Shown: positions 1-10,570 of the stretch, piece after piece
Layout: each line of letters opens with the position of its first letter
Position numbering within the stretch: position 1 is the first letter of the stretch
NCBI GenBank assembly: GCA_948474755.1
Contig: CAOLHI010002130.1
Location: 1 to 64,000 of the forward strand
Reading direction: 5' to 3'
DNA length: 64,000 nucleotides
From: Ctenosaura bakeri
Taxonomy: Eukaryota > Chordata > Lepidosauria > Squamata > Iguanidae
The notes under the pieces: generated by a model
What the model saw: only the letters and a program-made list of their open reading frames with translations
What the model was told of the DNA's origin: nothing
The model's database searches: none
Translations under genes and position numbers: made by a program

Positions 1-220
1 GTCCCAGTTTTTCTCTGGGAAATGTTGGAAGATATTCAGGAGCAGAGTGGCGCTTAAGTCCTAGGGAAATAGGATATGATGAACGTCTACACAAGAGACA
101 AATTGCACAAGTGCAAAGGAGACAAAGGAAATGATGACTCATAATGATTGTGACTTTCATTAAAGCCAGATGTAGGGAAGAACACAAAGGATAGCACGAG
201 GGGGAATCATCTTTTCTTTT

Positions 221-247
221 GTGTGTTTGTGTGTGTGTGTGTGTGTT
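221..247. repeat. (GT)n microsatellite
   Basis: Run of GT dinucleotides with two interruptions. The flanks (1-220 and 248-1020) are AT-rich DNA in which I recognise no gene and no repeat. Confidence 0.9.
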
Positions 248-1019
248 TCACTGCTGTTCCCAAAATAGTATGAATGAGAATGCTGTGAAAACAAAAAAAA
301 AGGAGAAGCAGAGGCCCAGGGCAGATGAAGAAACAGGATTTCCATGAGCAGAGCATAGACTGAAAGTGTGGCAAAGGAAGGATTAGGTGATCAACCACCA
401 GCATCGCCCTCATGTTGATTCCCAGTCAGTTTTGTAAAGGAGCCATTTCAAACACCTGCACACATTCATAATTATAATTTAGAATCTTATTAAAGATCAT
501 CGGGTCCATGAAGGAAATATGAAACAGATGAGATAGGATGCTGCACAATTCTGTGGAATCCCTGGGTGATGCTCATGGAACTATTGTTGAAAAACACTAT
601 CTTAATCCACATGAGAGTTGATAGGTTTTAGAGTTCAAAGAAATATTTCCCCCCATTAAGGATACATAATTCAGTAAAGCTCAAATTTATTAAGGTTTTC
701 TGTGTTTTAGTATCTTCAAGGTCATTATAACGTGAGTGTGCACTGAATGGCAGCCTTCTTCCCCCGACCAACACTCGTGGAAATGCACCCTGCTCTGGTG
801 TGACCTTTGCAAGCACAAATGTGAGATCATGTGAAATGTTGCAGCCTATTATAGCCAATGGATGCAATGCACATGCACCAATGCCATGGTAATGCACATG
901 CCGCGTTCATAGACTAAAATGGGATGCTAGGCTTTGTAATTTCTGTTTTATGTGGCAGTTCCTGAAATGGAACCGCCATACACACAGAGAGCACACGGGA
1001 CATGTTTTGCTGTACTTTT

Positions 1020-1180
1020 TTCTCTTTTTAATGTATATTTTAAAAAGTTTTTAGCTATGTCTCTGTATGTGCGTTTACCTGCAGTTGTTTAAATTTCTGT
1101 AAGCTGCCTTGGGAAATTGTAAAAACAGCAAGAGAACAACAGCAGAAGCAACACAACAGCAACAATTGCACAACAAAGTA
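1020..1180 (+). mobile_element. Possible L2-like LINE 3' end
   Basis: A T-rich stretch leads to 'gtaagctgccttggga' near 1098, followed by a CAA/CAG-rich low-complexity tail. This resembles the 'gtaagccgccttgagtcc...' end of lizard L2 elements. It is short and diverged, so the class is uncertain. Confidence 0.35.
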
Positions 1181-1281
1181 GCAAAGAAGCAAAATAAGAC
1201 TGTGGTGGCAATGAGACAAGAACAATCAAGATGCTGTCTAAAGCGATTCATGTTGGCTGTTGGCGAAGACACTGTTGTGTG

Positions 1282-1655
1282 ACACCCTCCAACACGGCAC
1301 AGATGAAAATGGGGGTGTGTATGGCCAGGCAACATCAGAGTGTGGTTATAATAGCAAAAGTTAGCAATGAGGAAGAACACACAGCCTAGGAAAAGCTGCA
1401 GCAGTTTGCTTTTGTCTGAGCCTATCGGGAAGGGCAAGATTCCACCCCTCCATTCCTCTGCCCCCATGAATTAACTGAGTATAAGCTACTTTTGCATTTT
1501 GAACTCAGTTTGTAGCAATTGAAGTAAGCTAAGGACAAAGTGGGAAAGTGGAAGGAGAAGTGAGAAACTGGATCATTTAAAAATCAGCTGAAAAATTGAG
1601 ACAAAAGAGGATTAACTGGGACTGTTTCTGCCAAATTGGGATAGTTAGAGGGCAC
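1282..1655 (+). mobile_element. Non-autonomous hAT-like element, ~375-bp family, copy 1
   Basis: One of five copies of the same ~375-400 bp sequence; the others are at 8690-9091, 21169-21740, 42943-43315 (minus) and 55207-55578. The ends are short inverted repeats: 'acaccctccaa' on the left and '...agttagagggc' on the right. Landmarks shared by the copies, in order, are 'cacagatgaaaa', 'gaggaagaacacac', 'gctgcagcagtttgcttttg', 'gaactcagttt' and 'aaattggga'. A 130-codon minus-strand ORF overlaps this copy but is not shared by the others. The hAT assignment is inferred from the 8-bp duplication pattern at the 55 kb copy. Confidence 0.65.
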
Positions 1656-1837
1656 AGTGTGAGACAGCCAGGCAATACCAGAAACTCTTCTCATTGAAGT
1701 AGATAAATGTGAATGAAGTTTCCTCATGTATTTTTCTAAGTCTGTTTTTTTAAAAAAGCTACATAGTTTTTAAAATGTACATATTTCTTGCAAACATTTT
1801 CCCATAGGCTTCCACCTATTTGCTTGGTCCATGAACT

Positions 1838-2043
1838 GTTGCTGTTGTTATGTTCCTTCAATTTGTTTCTAACTTATGATGATCCTAAGGTGAGCTATCG
1901 TGGGCAAGATTTGTTCAGAGGCAATTGCCTTTGCCTTTACCTGCCCAAGGTCATCCATCCAAGGTTTCTGGGGCCAAATGGGGATTAGAACCCTGGTCTT
2001 CAGAATCATAGTCCAGCGCTCAAGCCACTACACCTCTCTGTCT
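1838..2043 (-). mobile_element. MIR/CORE-like tRNA-derived SINE
   Basis: Read on the minus strand it has a tRNA-like head with a degraded B box, then the conserved segment around 'gaccttgggcaggt', then a tail with 'gataggttcgcc'-like sequence ending in an AAC-rich tract. The same SINE occurs at 15822, 22873, 24328, 31475, 42419, 45700, 49063 and 51331. The core resembles mammalian MIR, a SINE group with lineages still recognisable in lizards. This copy has several substitutions and is old. Confidence 0.7.
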
Positions 2044-2240
2044 GTGCAGAAAAATAATTTCTGTGTAGAACATGCTGTTTTCTTTACAAAACAACCACAT
2101 GTGAATTTTACATAGCATAAATCCAAAATTGCAGATAAGCTTGGAAAACTGCATGGTTTTCGAAGATTTTCTTGTACCTAAAAGAAAAATTTAAAATGAT
2201 TCATTGCATCCTTTGAGAAGAAATGTATCCTTGCTCACTG
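2044..2240 (+). mobile_element. Fragment of an unassigned AT-rich interspersed repeat
   Basis: Matches the 3' half of a repeat also present at 32990-33520, 49617-49990 and 59865-60180. Shared landmarks are 'ctgtgcagaaaa', 'acatgtgaatttt', 'atggtttt.gaagattttcttg' and 'cctttgagaagaaa'. It abuts the SINE directly, so one probably interrupted the other. I do not recognise the class. Confidence 0.5.
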
Positions 2241-2256
2241 CAGACTTGAACACACA

Positions 2257-2461
2257 GGCCATTTCCACACTACACTGTTATAGTGCTATTATTCCACTTT
2301 CAACCTCCTGTGGAATTCTGGGGTTTGTAGTTTACTAAGGCCGAAGAGCTCTCTGGCTGAGAATTCTGTATGTCCCTCCCTAAACTGCAAACCCCAGGAT
2401 TCTATATAAAAATGTTGAAAGTGGAATAATAGCACTATAACAGTGTAGTGTGGAAATGGCC
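2257..2461. mobile_element. Palindromic MITE, ~203-bp 'GGCCATTTCCACAC' family, copy A
   Basis: The left end GGCCATTTCCACAC pairs with GTGTGGAAATGGCC on the right, and the inverted repeats run about 48 bp inward to 'ccactttcaac'. The centre carries the imperfect palindrome 'ggggtttgtagttta...aactgcaaacccc'. It has no ORF. Flanking trinucleotides are aca and aga, compatible with a decayed 3-bp target duplication. Other copies are at 21358, 24765, 34398, 46127 and 52713-53135, with fragments at 10140 and 55931. Confidence 0.85.
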
Positions 2462-2535
2462 AGAGTAAATACTACACCACACTGGCTCCCTAATATATGG
2501 GTGGGGATGAAGCTGGAATTGCCTGACCTTCCAAC

Positions 2536-2579
2536 ATTCACGATAAGATCTACTAACATTCATGATAAGATCTACTGAG
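2536..2579. repeat. 22-bp tandem duplication
   Basis: Two copies of 'acattca(c/t)gataagatctact' lie in direct tandem with one substitution between them. From 2580 to about 3000 I see no recognisable element. Confidence 0.8.
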
Positions 2580-3089
2580 CGTCAGAAGGGATCTTATTCA
2601 ACAAAAGCCCTTTCTCACAGAATTCTATGTGCAGCATCTCTGCAACTCTTCAACTGAATGCACAGAGACTAGGCGTGCACACCGTTTTCCTCCCCCATCT
2701 CTTCCCTTCCATGTAGCCGTGTAATGTTTGAAAGGAACATCTGTGGCTGACATATTCAGCCCTGTTTATGGGGCCCTTAGGTGGTATCCCTCGAAGTTCC
2801 ATAGATCTTAACCCTGATGAACCTGTCAGATCACAGCCCAAACCACAGCCAGCAGAACTTAAGTCATGACGAATGTGCTCACGACCCACAAGGTGACACA
2901 TCAATTAATGAGGAACCTGGCCTGAAACAGACATTCAACCCAATAATCCAGGGGAATTTTCTGAAATTTATATCAGTTGTCAGCAGTCCTTAAAACATTT
3001 GGTAAGTGGATTAGAGATATCCATAACTTATCTCCCTTCCCCCCACATCCAACAAATGTGATAAATGTGGAGAGGCTTTCCATTTCCCT

Positions 3090-4740
3090 AAGGCTGGATG
3101 CATACAGACTGCTACGATGGCACTGATATAATTCAAAAATGCTTCAAATAATTAAAACATTAATTCAATTAATCTCGTAAGTGGCTTAAAATGCACTGCT
3201 CTGAGTGCTATTAACAGCCAGTTCATTGGTTTATCGGGATGAGGATGGAAGATTAATCAAACACTATAGAGCTATATTTCTGATTAGAGAAAACAATACT
3301 GTACCAACTGCCCACTTAATTCCCTCTAGTGCTTTATTAGACGTGCCAATATTTGGTCCTGATGTGCCGTATTCCCTTAATGAACACAATAAAGGAAGAA
3401 TAGCCGGTAAAGTCTTCAGCTCAGTCTCTCTATAAAAATCAAAGTGTTCGCAAGGTGTTATACAGAGATTAATTTATAGATTCCCATTACTGCAAGCTCT
3501 CTTTTGTATGACTATAAAATCTTATTTCTTGGCTAAGAAAGATAACACTCGTCATATAAAGTCCTTAGTCATGACACACATCACTTTACATTTATGCAAA
3601 GCAAACGGCTTGAAAGTATTATACCAAAGAAGCCGTACAGAGAAAAAGAGACCAGGGAAATGGGGAGGCGAAGCCGCAGGTAAATGCTGGAGGCGCTTTC
3701 CCTCCTCCTCTAAATTAATTAAAAAAAGGTTAAATGACTCTCCTCTTAATGAATAATCCTGTCACCTTTCAGGAGATAGCAGTAGGACAGATCAACCCCA
3801 TGGGATTATCTTTTATGTACGGATGCTCTCTGCTAAATTCTAGGGGCCGGAGATCTGTTCCGAGAAGAGCAATGGGCTAACACTGGAATTGTATTGATAA
3901 AAACCTGTTTCTTCTAATTGCAGCTTTTTATTGAGATTTTAAACAGATCCATTCATTGCATGGGGTGAAACAAAACAATTTTTTTTAAACGGAAGTCAAA
4001 AAGTAACTCTAAACAACAGAATGCACCAATAGAACAACTACTTTGTATGTGTATGTGTCTATCACTAACCATTATATGTGTCTGCTCTGAGACCTGAGCT
4101 ATAAAAGGCCAAATTTTCTTAAAAGCATGCTGAAATATTAATAGATATCTCCAACAGTTGTCTGTCGAGGGCCGCCAGTCTTGTGAAAGATTACATCAGG
4201 GCGGAAGTGGCAAGAGGAGAACTAGACCAAACAAAAATACACACAATGAGAGGTAGTTCTCTGTAGGCAGAGAAAAAGAGAGAGAGAGAGAAGATCCTCT
4301 CATTAGAGATCATAATTAGCTGTAAGCATGATGCTGAATAATGGAAAGGGACATTGTGAACAGACCTTGGAAAGCCACCTGTAGAAGTAATTAATTACAG
4401 TTAACATCCCAAGCCCCCTATTAGTTTGTTAACATTACAGTTACAATTTTTCAAAAGTCACTTTTTGCTTCCCAGTCCTCAAAAGCAAATATCCACTTTT
4501 TAAGCACTTTCAGAATCGGAATTCTACAAGCCACCGACCTATGGTACATTCTTCCCCGTTCTACCTCACCATCATCTCAACATCCACAACGGAACAAAGC
4601 AGCAGAATGGGCTAGCACTTAAATCATGGGACATTTCCCCTCCATTTAGGAAGGTTACACTCATGTAGCTATAAAATCAACTAAAAGTCATAATTGCACC
4701 AAAAAAGGAAGGAGATTATCTCTCGTCATAATAACAGTAT
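3090..4740. other. Repeat-poor AT-rich block, candidate conserved non-coding element(s)
   Basis: No transposon or simple repeat is visible apart from an AG run. The stretch is rich in TAAT/ATTA cores and homeodomain-like AT blocks, especially 3120-3560 and 3700-3760 (such as 'attaattcaattaatc' and 'ctaaattaattaaaa'). ORFs of 76 and 82 codons lie here but show no recognisable domain. Conservation is inferred from composition only. Confidence 0.4.
4268..4292. repeat. (AG)n microsatellite
   Basis: Purine run of AG dinucleotides. Confidence 0.85.
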
Positions 4741-4789
4741 AAGGCAGTTAATTCTTTAGTTTTGGGTGAAAGAGAACTGATTACAATTT

Positions 4790-5030
4790 AGGATGTATCA
4801 TAAGAAGGCATGACTCACTAGAAAAGACAATAATGTTTGGTAAGGTAGAAAGCAGTAGGAAAAGAGGAAGACTGCATCATAGATGGCTTATAGACTCATT
4901 GTAGACTCAATCAAGGAATCCATGGATCTGAATCTGCAAGATCTGAACAAGGCTGTTGATGACAGGGTGACTTGTCATCACGAGGTCTCCATAAGTTGAC
5001 TTGATGGCAGTTAACGACAAACCTCATTAT
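4790..5030 (+). mobile_element. BovB/RTE LINE 3' fragment
   Basis: Shares its order with other BovB ends in the window: 'catgactcactagaaaaga', 'gtaggaaaaga', 'tcaatcaaggaa', 'ctgcaagatctgaacaaggctgttgatgaca' (written here in pieces), then 'cataagttgacttgatggc' and 'agttaacgaca'. In translation it corresponds to the decayed C-terminal end of the RTE polyprotein (…DSLEK…, …L.DLS.A…), with stops. From 5040 to about 6060 I recognise no element or gene. Confidence 0.75.
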
Positions 5031-6069
5031 TTATAATGAGACACTCACAAGCTCTGCTTATAAGTACACTTTTGTGCTCACTTTCCCAGGAGTAACACCC
5101 AGTGAGTATTGTGGAACGTACATCAGAGAAAACATATGCAGAATTGAACTGAATGCCCAGTGTATGTGAAAATTAGAAAAGGCAAGCATGGGATGTCATG
5201 ACTATGAACAAGCTGACATATCAAACAGACACCAGAAAGTCTGTTGTCAGCAAAGCACTTTCCACAGGGGAGTGAGGTCAGTGGAGCAGAAGGGGGATCG
5301 TGTAGGTATTCTCAAAGCCTTATACAGAAATTAAGTACCAAACAGGTTTCATTTCATTTCATTCATTACGGCAAACAGCCAGCAGACCCAACAGGTTTCA
5401 AGCTCTTTATCAGCATCAAACTGTCAGTCTAAGTCATCCTGTTATGCTAACACTCTTGATATTAATTCACAGCACAAAACATTTTTTAAAAACCAACAAA
5501 GAAAAATCATAACACATACAAGAAAGTGGCACGAGACATACAGTATATGATCTTAAAGGGACACCACAGCCTGGTGACTGCCCACTTCCACCAAAGGATG
5601 TGCCTGAGAACCACACAGAGAACTTTGGCTACTCAGGAGTCTAGAAGTGTAATAAATAAATAAAGGCATGCCTGATAAAATATTGTACAGGAAGGAAGGC
5701 ACAAAGGTGACCTACCATCAAGAAAGTAGTTGTGAGAATGGGTCTCTTTTATATGCAGCTCAGTGGAGCAGAAGAATGCAAAAGTCAGATTAAGAACAAT
5801 TAGATCTTGCTGAGGAGGTTCAGGTGATGCTTCAGAAACAAAGACCTACAGTCACTATGATCATTGATCTTCTTCAACTAGCTAGTCTGACATATTGAGT
5901 TAGTGCTAACCTCCAGAAGGAAAATAGCATTTAATATTGCCCCCTCCCCAATTATTTTGTTAAAGAAAAGAGAAGATAATCCAGAATGCCCAGGTGGGGA
6001 GGGAAGAATTGGCAGACTTTGGAAAGGTACTTTTTAGTTTATAACTCTATTATGATTATGAATTGTGAG

Positions 6070-6310
6070 ATTTGCATTCCACCCTCCAAAACAAATTTCA
6101 CTGAGGTGACTGTACAGGATTTAAAAACAAAACAATCAATACAATATTTTTTTTTAAAAAAATAAATAAAAAAACATAAAAAGCAGTATAAAACCAATTA
6201 AGTAAAACTGCTAAAAGTCCAGAGAAAAAAGGGGATTTGCTTCCAGGGGAATTTTCCTGGAGAAAGTATTCTATAGGTGGGGCCCACTACATAGAAGACC
6301 CATGATCGCT
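6070..6310 (-). mobile_element. LINE (L2/CR1-type) 3' end, minus strand
   Basis: On the plus strand it runs from a 'gcattccaccctccaa' segment through an A-rich stretch to 'ctaaaagtccagagaaaa' and 'tattctataggtggggcc...agaagaccc'. That is the order of a reversed reptilian LINE C-terminal coding region plus 3' UTR. It is heavily decayed and the family is uncertain. The ORFs that follow at 6302-6759 look like chance. Confidence 0.5.
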
Positions 6311-6842
6311 TTCCTCTCACCTCAGGATGCTTCCAGACAAAGCTTTTCACCACACAATCTTCCCTGGAAACACCCTTCTGTGAGCATTATCACAATCCAC
6401 AACTCACAAAACGAAGGGGTGGCATACAAAGCTAACCCAATTCACCCTCTTCAAATTCTCTGTGACAAGACAGGGAGAGCTTAAAGAGCTGTTAGAGATG
6501 AAGCTCCCCTGGAAAGAACATCAGTGATCCTGACTGATATAATTATCTTTCCAATCCCTTGACTGCCAGGTTGTGGTGGTGATAAGGACAGTGGCCAGAA
6601 GGAGTCTGCCATTTTGGTTTTTTCGCAGTGTCCCAGAGCACCATCCCTTGGGAGGCTGGTGTTACAGTCAAAATGGTAGGATACAGCTGTGGTTGGCCAG
6701 TACACACTGGCAGCTGGAACACATGAGAGGCAAGTGTGTGTGAGGTTGACCCTTTGCAAGGGACCTTCTGACCTCCAGCTGGTCCTATCTTATGAGGTAA
6801 ACTAGACTGAGTGATAATTAATGGAATGAGGACTTATGCGCA

Positions 6843-7144
6843 TTGGACTTGACTAGTATTCAGTGTGGCATAGTGACTGAGAAACCTTGGCCCAAATGCT
6901 TACTTAGCCATTAAGCTCATGAATAGGGCTGGAGAAGACGTGACCCTTCAAATGTTGTTGGAATGCAGCTCTTATCAGTCTGAAGCAACATAACCTTTCA
7001 TGAGGGATCATGGGAGTTGCAGTCTCACAAAATGTGGAAGGCCATCTGTTCCCCATCCTTGATTTATGAGCTTCATAGCCAAGCAGGAATTTGGACCATT
7101 GTTTCTAAGTCACTACACTACATTGAATACTAGTCAAGTCCAAC
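6843..7144. repeat. ~300-bp inverted duplication with a hAT-like MITE at its centre
   Basis: The left arm (6843-~6922) starts 'ttggacttgactagtattca'. The right arm (~7058-7144) is its reverse complement, with scattered mismatches. Each arm contains the same truncated tRNA-SINE head ('tagtgact.agaaac', 'atgaagctcat'-like). The centre, about 6925-7055, resembles the palindromic element 'ggctgg...caactcccatcatc...gttccccatcc'. Shared non-SINE flank and a shared internal deletion suggest duplication of one ancestral copy. Confidence 0.75.
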
Positions 7145-7149
7145 TAGCA

Positions 7150-8689
7150 GCCATTTTTCATTCATTCTGTGTATCTTACATCAAAGATACTACATAGGAT
7201 TCAAAGGACAATATCCTAGTATTCCTCCTAAGCTTCCATAACTAAAATAGATGGTCCTCATATTATTTGAGCTAAGAGAAAAGACACACACAATGCAAAA
7301 GTACCTTCAGCCTTATTAAGCCCCATCACTCACTCTTCACTGCAGACACGCCATTTTTTGCTTGTGTGGTTGCCTGTGAGTGCTCTTCTTCTAGCATTAA
7401 TCTTTCAGTTTGACAGACAGAGCACCAGAGCCTTTGCTTAGTGGATGGAGGTCAGGAGATGGGTGTGGGGAGGAAAAACAGCTCATTAAGAATGGAGAGC
7501 ATAATGCAACCCTAGGCCCCATACTGTCTCCATGTGCTTTCACAGGCAGCTTAGCCAAAACTTCAAAGAAATTAAAATCTTGCCTTAGGTTGATGTATAA
7601 AAGACATAGCTGAATGGTGTTTCTGGTCCAGCCCAGTCGGGAAAACCCCTGTGTCAAACATCAAAAACACTGTAGCAGATGCCCTGGTAACCCACTTTTG
7701 TAGATTGGGGTTTCCCTCTGAAATTGCTTCAACACATAAGTCTACTCACAACTTCCTACCACTTGATACCAAATATATATGCTGGATCTCCTAACCAGGT
7801 TGACCAAAGAGTTCTCACCCTTGGGCTCCTATCATTCACTTCACCTTTTTATCCTTAAGACCCCTCTCTGGATCTGGTGCTTGGGTCTCAAGGTGGATGT
7901 GTTGACAAGTGGATGTGTTGATCAATGGGCTCAGTGTGGTAATGTGTGAATCTTTCATATAAATTCTTAAATGAAAACATTCAGAGTGAATTGTAAAAGA
8001 ATTATTATATTACACAGAATTTTAAGATGAACTCCTTGAACTCTTTCCTCACTCTCTGCTCCCATCAAATGAAAACCATATTCAAATATCATCACTTCTT
8101 CTTTTCCTAACTGGCCCTATCTAATTATTTTATTCCCAAGCCTCTTTGTTCTCTCCCCCAAAGCACTCTCTCTGTACTCCATGATCTCAGATTGGCTGGT
8201 TCTACCTGGACTTGCCCAGCTCCTTGCTTCACACCCTGCCTCAATACAATAAATGTAATGGTCAGACTATTTTTGGTGTCTTATGCATATATAATTTCTC
8301 CTACAGAAGCAGTTCAACATTTTTGTCCCATATGGATAGGCTCTGGGATGTTCAAAATTATGGAAGTGGAGTTACACATGTGATGCCATTGTCCATAAGT
8401 GCACATTCAACATTTCACCCAGTTGTTTGCACACTGCATGCACAAGTGCAGTAGAGTGAGTATGGAGCTGTGTGGTCTTGCAATTCACTACTGGGGAAGT
8501 GTTGCGCAACTGCCACATACTCCCATGGGTGTAATGTTATGCTCCATATCCTTGATGCAGAATCTTAGCAGATATCATTTTTACCTGAAGCATCGTGGTG
8601 ATGGTTGCTCTTGTTGAGGACCACGTTCCTCTGAGAGTAATTTGTGAGGAAATACATGTGAACAGGCCAGCAAAGGGTGGGGCCCACAT
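7150..8689. other. Unannotated intergenic stretch
   Basis: I recognise no gene, RNA or named repeat. Overlapping 60-86 codon ORFs on both strands around 7397-7657 and 8192-8617 have no recognisable domain. The part from about 8398 to 8560 is rich in TGCA-containing words ('gtttgcacactgcatgcaca', 'gttgcgcaact'), like the TGCA-rich tracts at 9.4, 37.5 and 41.4 kb. Confidence 0.5.
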
Positions 8690-9091
8690 CATCCCCCACC
8701 CAACTTTTCACAGATGAAAACTGGAATACATGTGTCCAAGCACCAAAAGAGTGTAGTCAAAAGGATGTGGTCATGCAACAAGAGGACCATAGTTATTAAT
8801 GGGGAGGATCAGACAAAACTACTACTTTAAGCAGAGAAGCTCTGGAATTTATATGCTGAGTTTAGGAAAGCCTGGAAAAAGAAAAAAGGAATGAACCCAC
8901 TGGGAAGGTAATGCTTCCCCTCTTGAGTTAATTGAGCACCAATCATACTTGCACTTTGAATTCAGTTTGCAGCAATTGAAGCAACTTCAGGAGGAAAGAG
9001 AAACTGGGGCACTTTAAAAACGGCAGAGAAAGTGGGGCAGTAGAGAAGCAACCCTGACTGTCCCTGCCCAATCTGGACAGTTGGAAGGTAT
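8690..9091 (+). mobile_element. Non-autonomous hAT-like element, ~375-bp family, copy 2
   Basis: Carries the family landmarks in order: 'cacagatgaaaactgg', 'agttattaatgggga', 'gagttaattgagca', 'gaattcagtttgcagcaatt' and 'ggacagttggaaggtatg'. The last is the right terminal repeat. The middle is more diverged than in other copies and has a gap where 'gctgcagcag' should be. Confidence 0.6.
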
Positions 9092-9399
9092 GCTACCCTC
9101 ATTCTCTGCCACCTTCTTTTCTCTCCTTCCATCACTCTTTCTTCCATCCTTTTCTCTCTCTCTCCTGGGAGGAGGGTCATAACACTCTGTTTAAGTTTGA
9201 CTTGAACAAAGCTTTTGAAATTACTTAAAGGTAGAGATGGAATGGAAATTCATCAATTGCCTGACTGGGGTTGAATCTAGAGTTCCCCAACCCTTTAAGA
9301 AATAGGCAGGAAGAAAAATGGCATGTCAGATGTTTCTGGCCTAACGTAAACTGCATAGTTTCTGAGAACTGCACAAGAGTTTGAGAAATTGTGCAGCTT

Positions 9400-9600
9400 T
9401 GCAGTCAAAACCTACATTCACGGTCTTCACTTATTTAGTGCAACATTTTTGTTGTGCAACATTGCTTTTTTTACGTATAAAACATCAGTGTTGCACAACA
9501 AAAAGCCATGTGGTTTTTGTTGTGCAATGTTCCCAATTTTGCTCAACCTTTTTATTGTGCAAAAATTGCTGTTTAATACATAAAAAAAAATCTTACACAA
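9400..9600. repeat. TGCAAC/GTTGCA-rich degenerate tract
   Basis: Words such as 'gtgcaacattttt', 'gttgtgcaacat', 'gttgcacaac' and 'gttgtgcaatg' recur in both orientations over about 200 bp, giving many small hairpin-forming pairs. A 104-codon plus-strand ORF runs through it but is a by-product of the repeated words. Confidence 0.5.
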
Positions 9601-9644
9601 AACACATACATGGCTGCCTGAATGCAGTCCTTTCTCTATTGAAA

Positions 9645-9759
9645 GCGGTGCAGTTTTCAGGATGGGCTATACAGTTCTCAGGAGGAGCTGTGTAGCTACT
9701 GGAGAACTGTGCCGTTTTCTGGGGAAGCTGCACAGCTTTGGTAGAAAAGCTGTGCAATG
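9645..9759. repeat. ~21-bp minisatellite
   Basis: About five to six degenerate units of 20-22 bp, each beginning near 'gctgtgcag' and running to 'ttctcaggagga': 'gcggtgcagttttcaggatgg', 'gctatacagttctcaggagg', 'gctgtgtagctactgga', and so on. Confidence 0.65.
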
Positions 9760-10139
9760 TCCCATCATTGCAAGGGAAAGAATCCCCAAGTGTCTTAAAC
9801 CTATGGGACAAACAGCTGCGTCATTGTTCTTCCAACTCTATAATTCCCATACCAGTGTTATCTGTGGTACATGAATAAGTAATCTCACATATCAGACCTG
9901 CTATTTAACACATGACAGAGGAATGACGATGAGTCAGAGAATGAAGCAAGGTTGTTGCAGTTGTCAACAAGTGAACTTTGAGCTAAATATGGAGAAGACT
10001 TGGACAGTAGAGATAATTATTCCTAAGCTGACTTCGGCTAGGTAGAGCTTCATTAACCTATGCTTAGATCCCCTACTGGGAGAAAATTGAATATATAAAA
10101 GTCAACGTTTGTTTATCTGTGTCAGGCAAAGACCTCATA

Positions 10140-10230
10140 GGATTATTGGCCACCTAAGAAGGTCCTATGGAATCCTGGGGTTTGCAGTTTAGGCAGTGGC
10201 CTTTAGAATTCTCAGCCACAGAGCTCTTGG
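10140..10230. mobile_element. Internal fragment of the ~203-bp MITE
   Basis: Contains 'cctatggaatcctggggttt', 'gcagttta', 'ggcctttagaattctcagcc' and 'agagctctt', the central part of the MITE family, with neither terminal inverted repeat. It is a truncated copy. Confidence 0.6.
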
Positions 10231-10542
10231 GTCTCAGTCAACTGTGACTGTCTTGAATAGGCTGGCTGCTATGGAGATGAGGCCTAGCAGCACAGAAGAG
10301 GGCAATGCATTCTCTCAGGAACACAATCTCTCTATGTTAATAACTCTGAATACAGATTGGATTGGGAAGCATGGGGAAAAGTTACAGGTACTGGACAAGA
10401 AGGTTTGGGGAATTATAGACACAGGATCTCAAATCTTTCTAACAAGTATTACCTATGAGAAAATAAAATTTCAGGCAATGTCAGGTATATACATTAATAA
10501 ATTAAAAAACAACAACAGAATGATATATAAATATATGAATAC

Positions 10543-10570
10543 TAGATAGGTAGGTAGGTGGGTAGGTAGC
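10543..10570. repeat. (GGTA)n microsatellite
   Basis: About six tetranucleotide units with one GGTG variant. From 10571 to about 12280 I see no gene or recognisable element. A 106-codon ORF at 10750-11070 shows no domain. Confidence 0.85.

Noticed and set aside
1075..1467. 130-codon minus ORF rich in Cys, Phe and Leu
   Set aside because: Spans a low-complexity tract and part of the ~375-bp repeat; not conserved in the other copies.
9381..9695. 104-codon plus ORF with Cys and Phe repeats
   Set aside because: Produced by repeated 'gtgcaac' words and the minisatellite.
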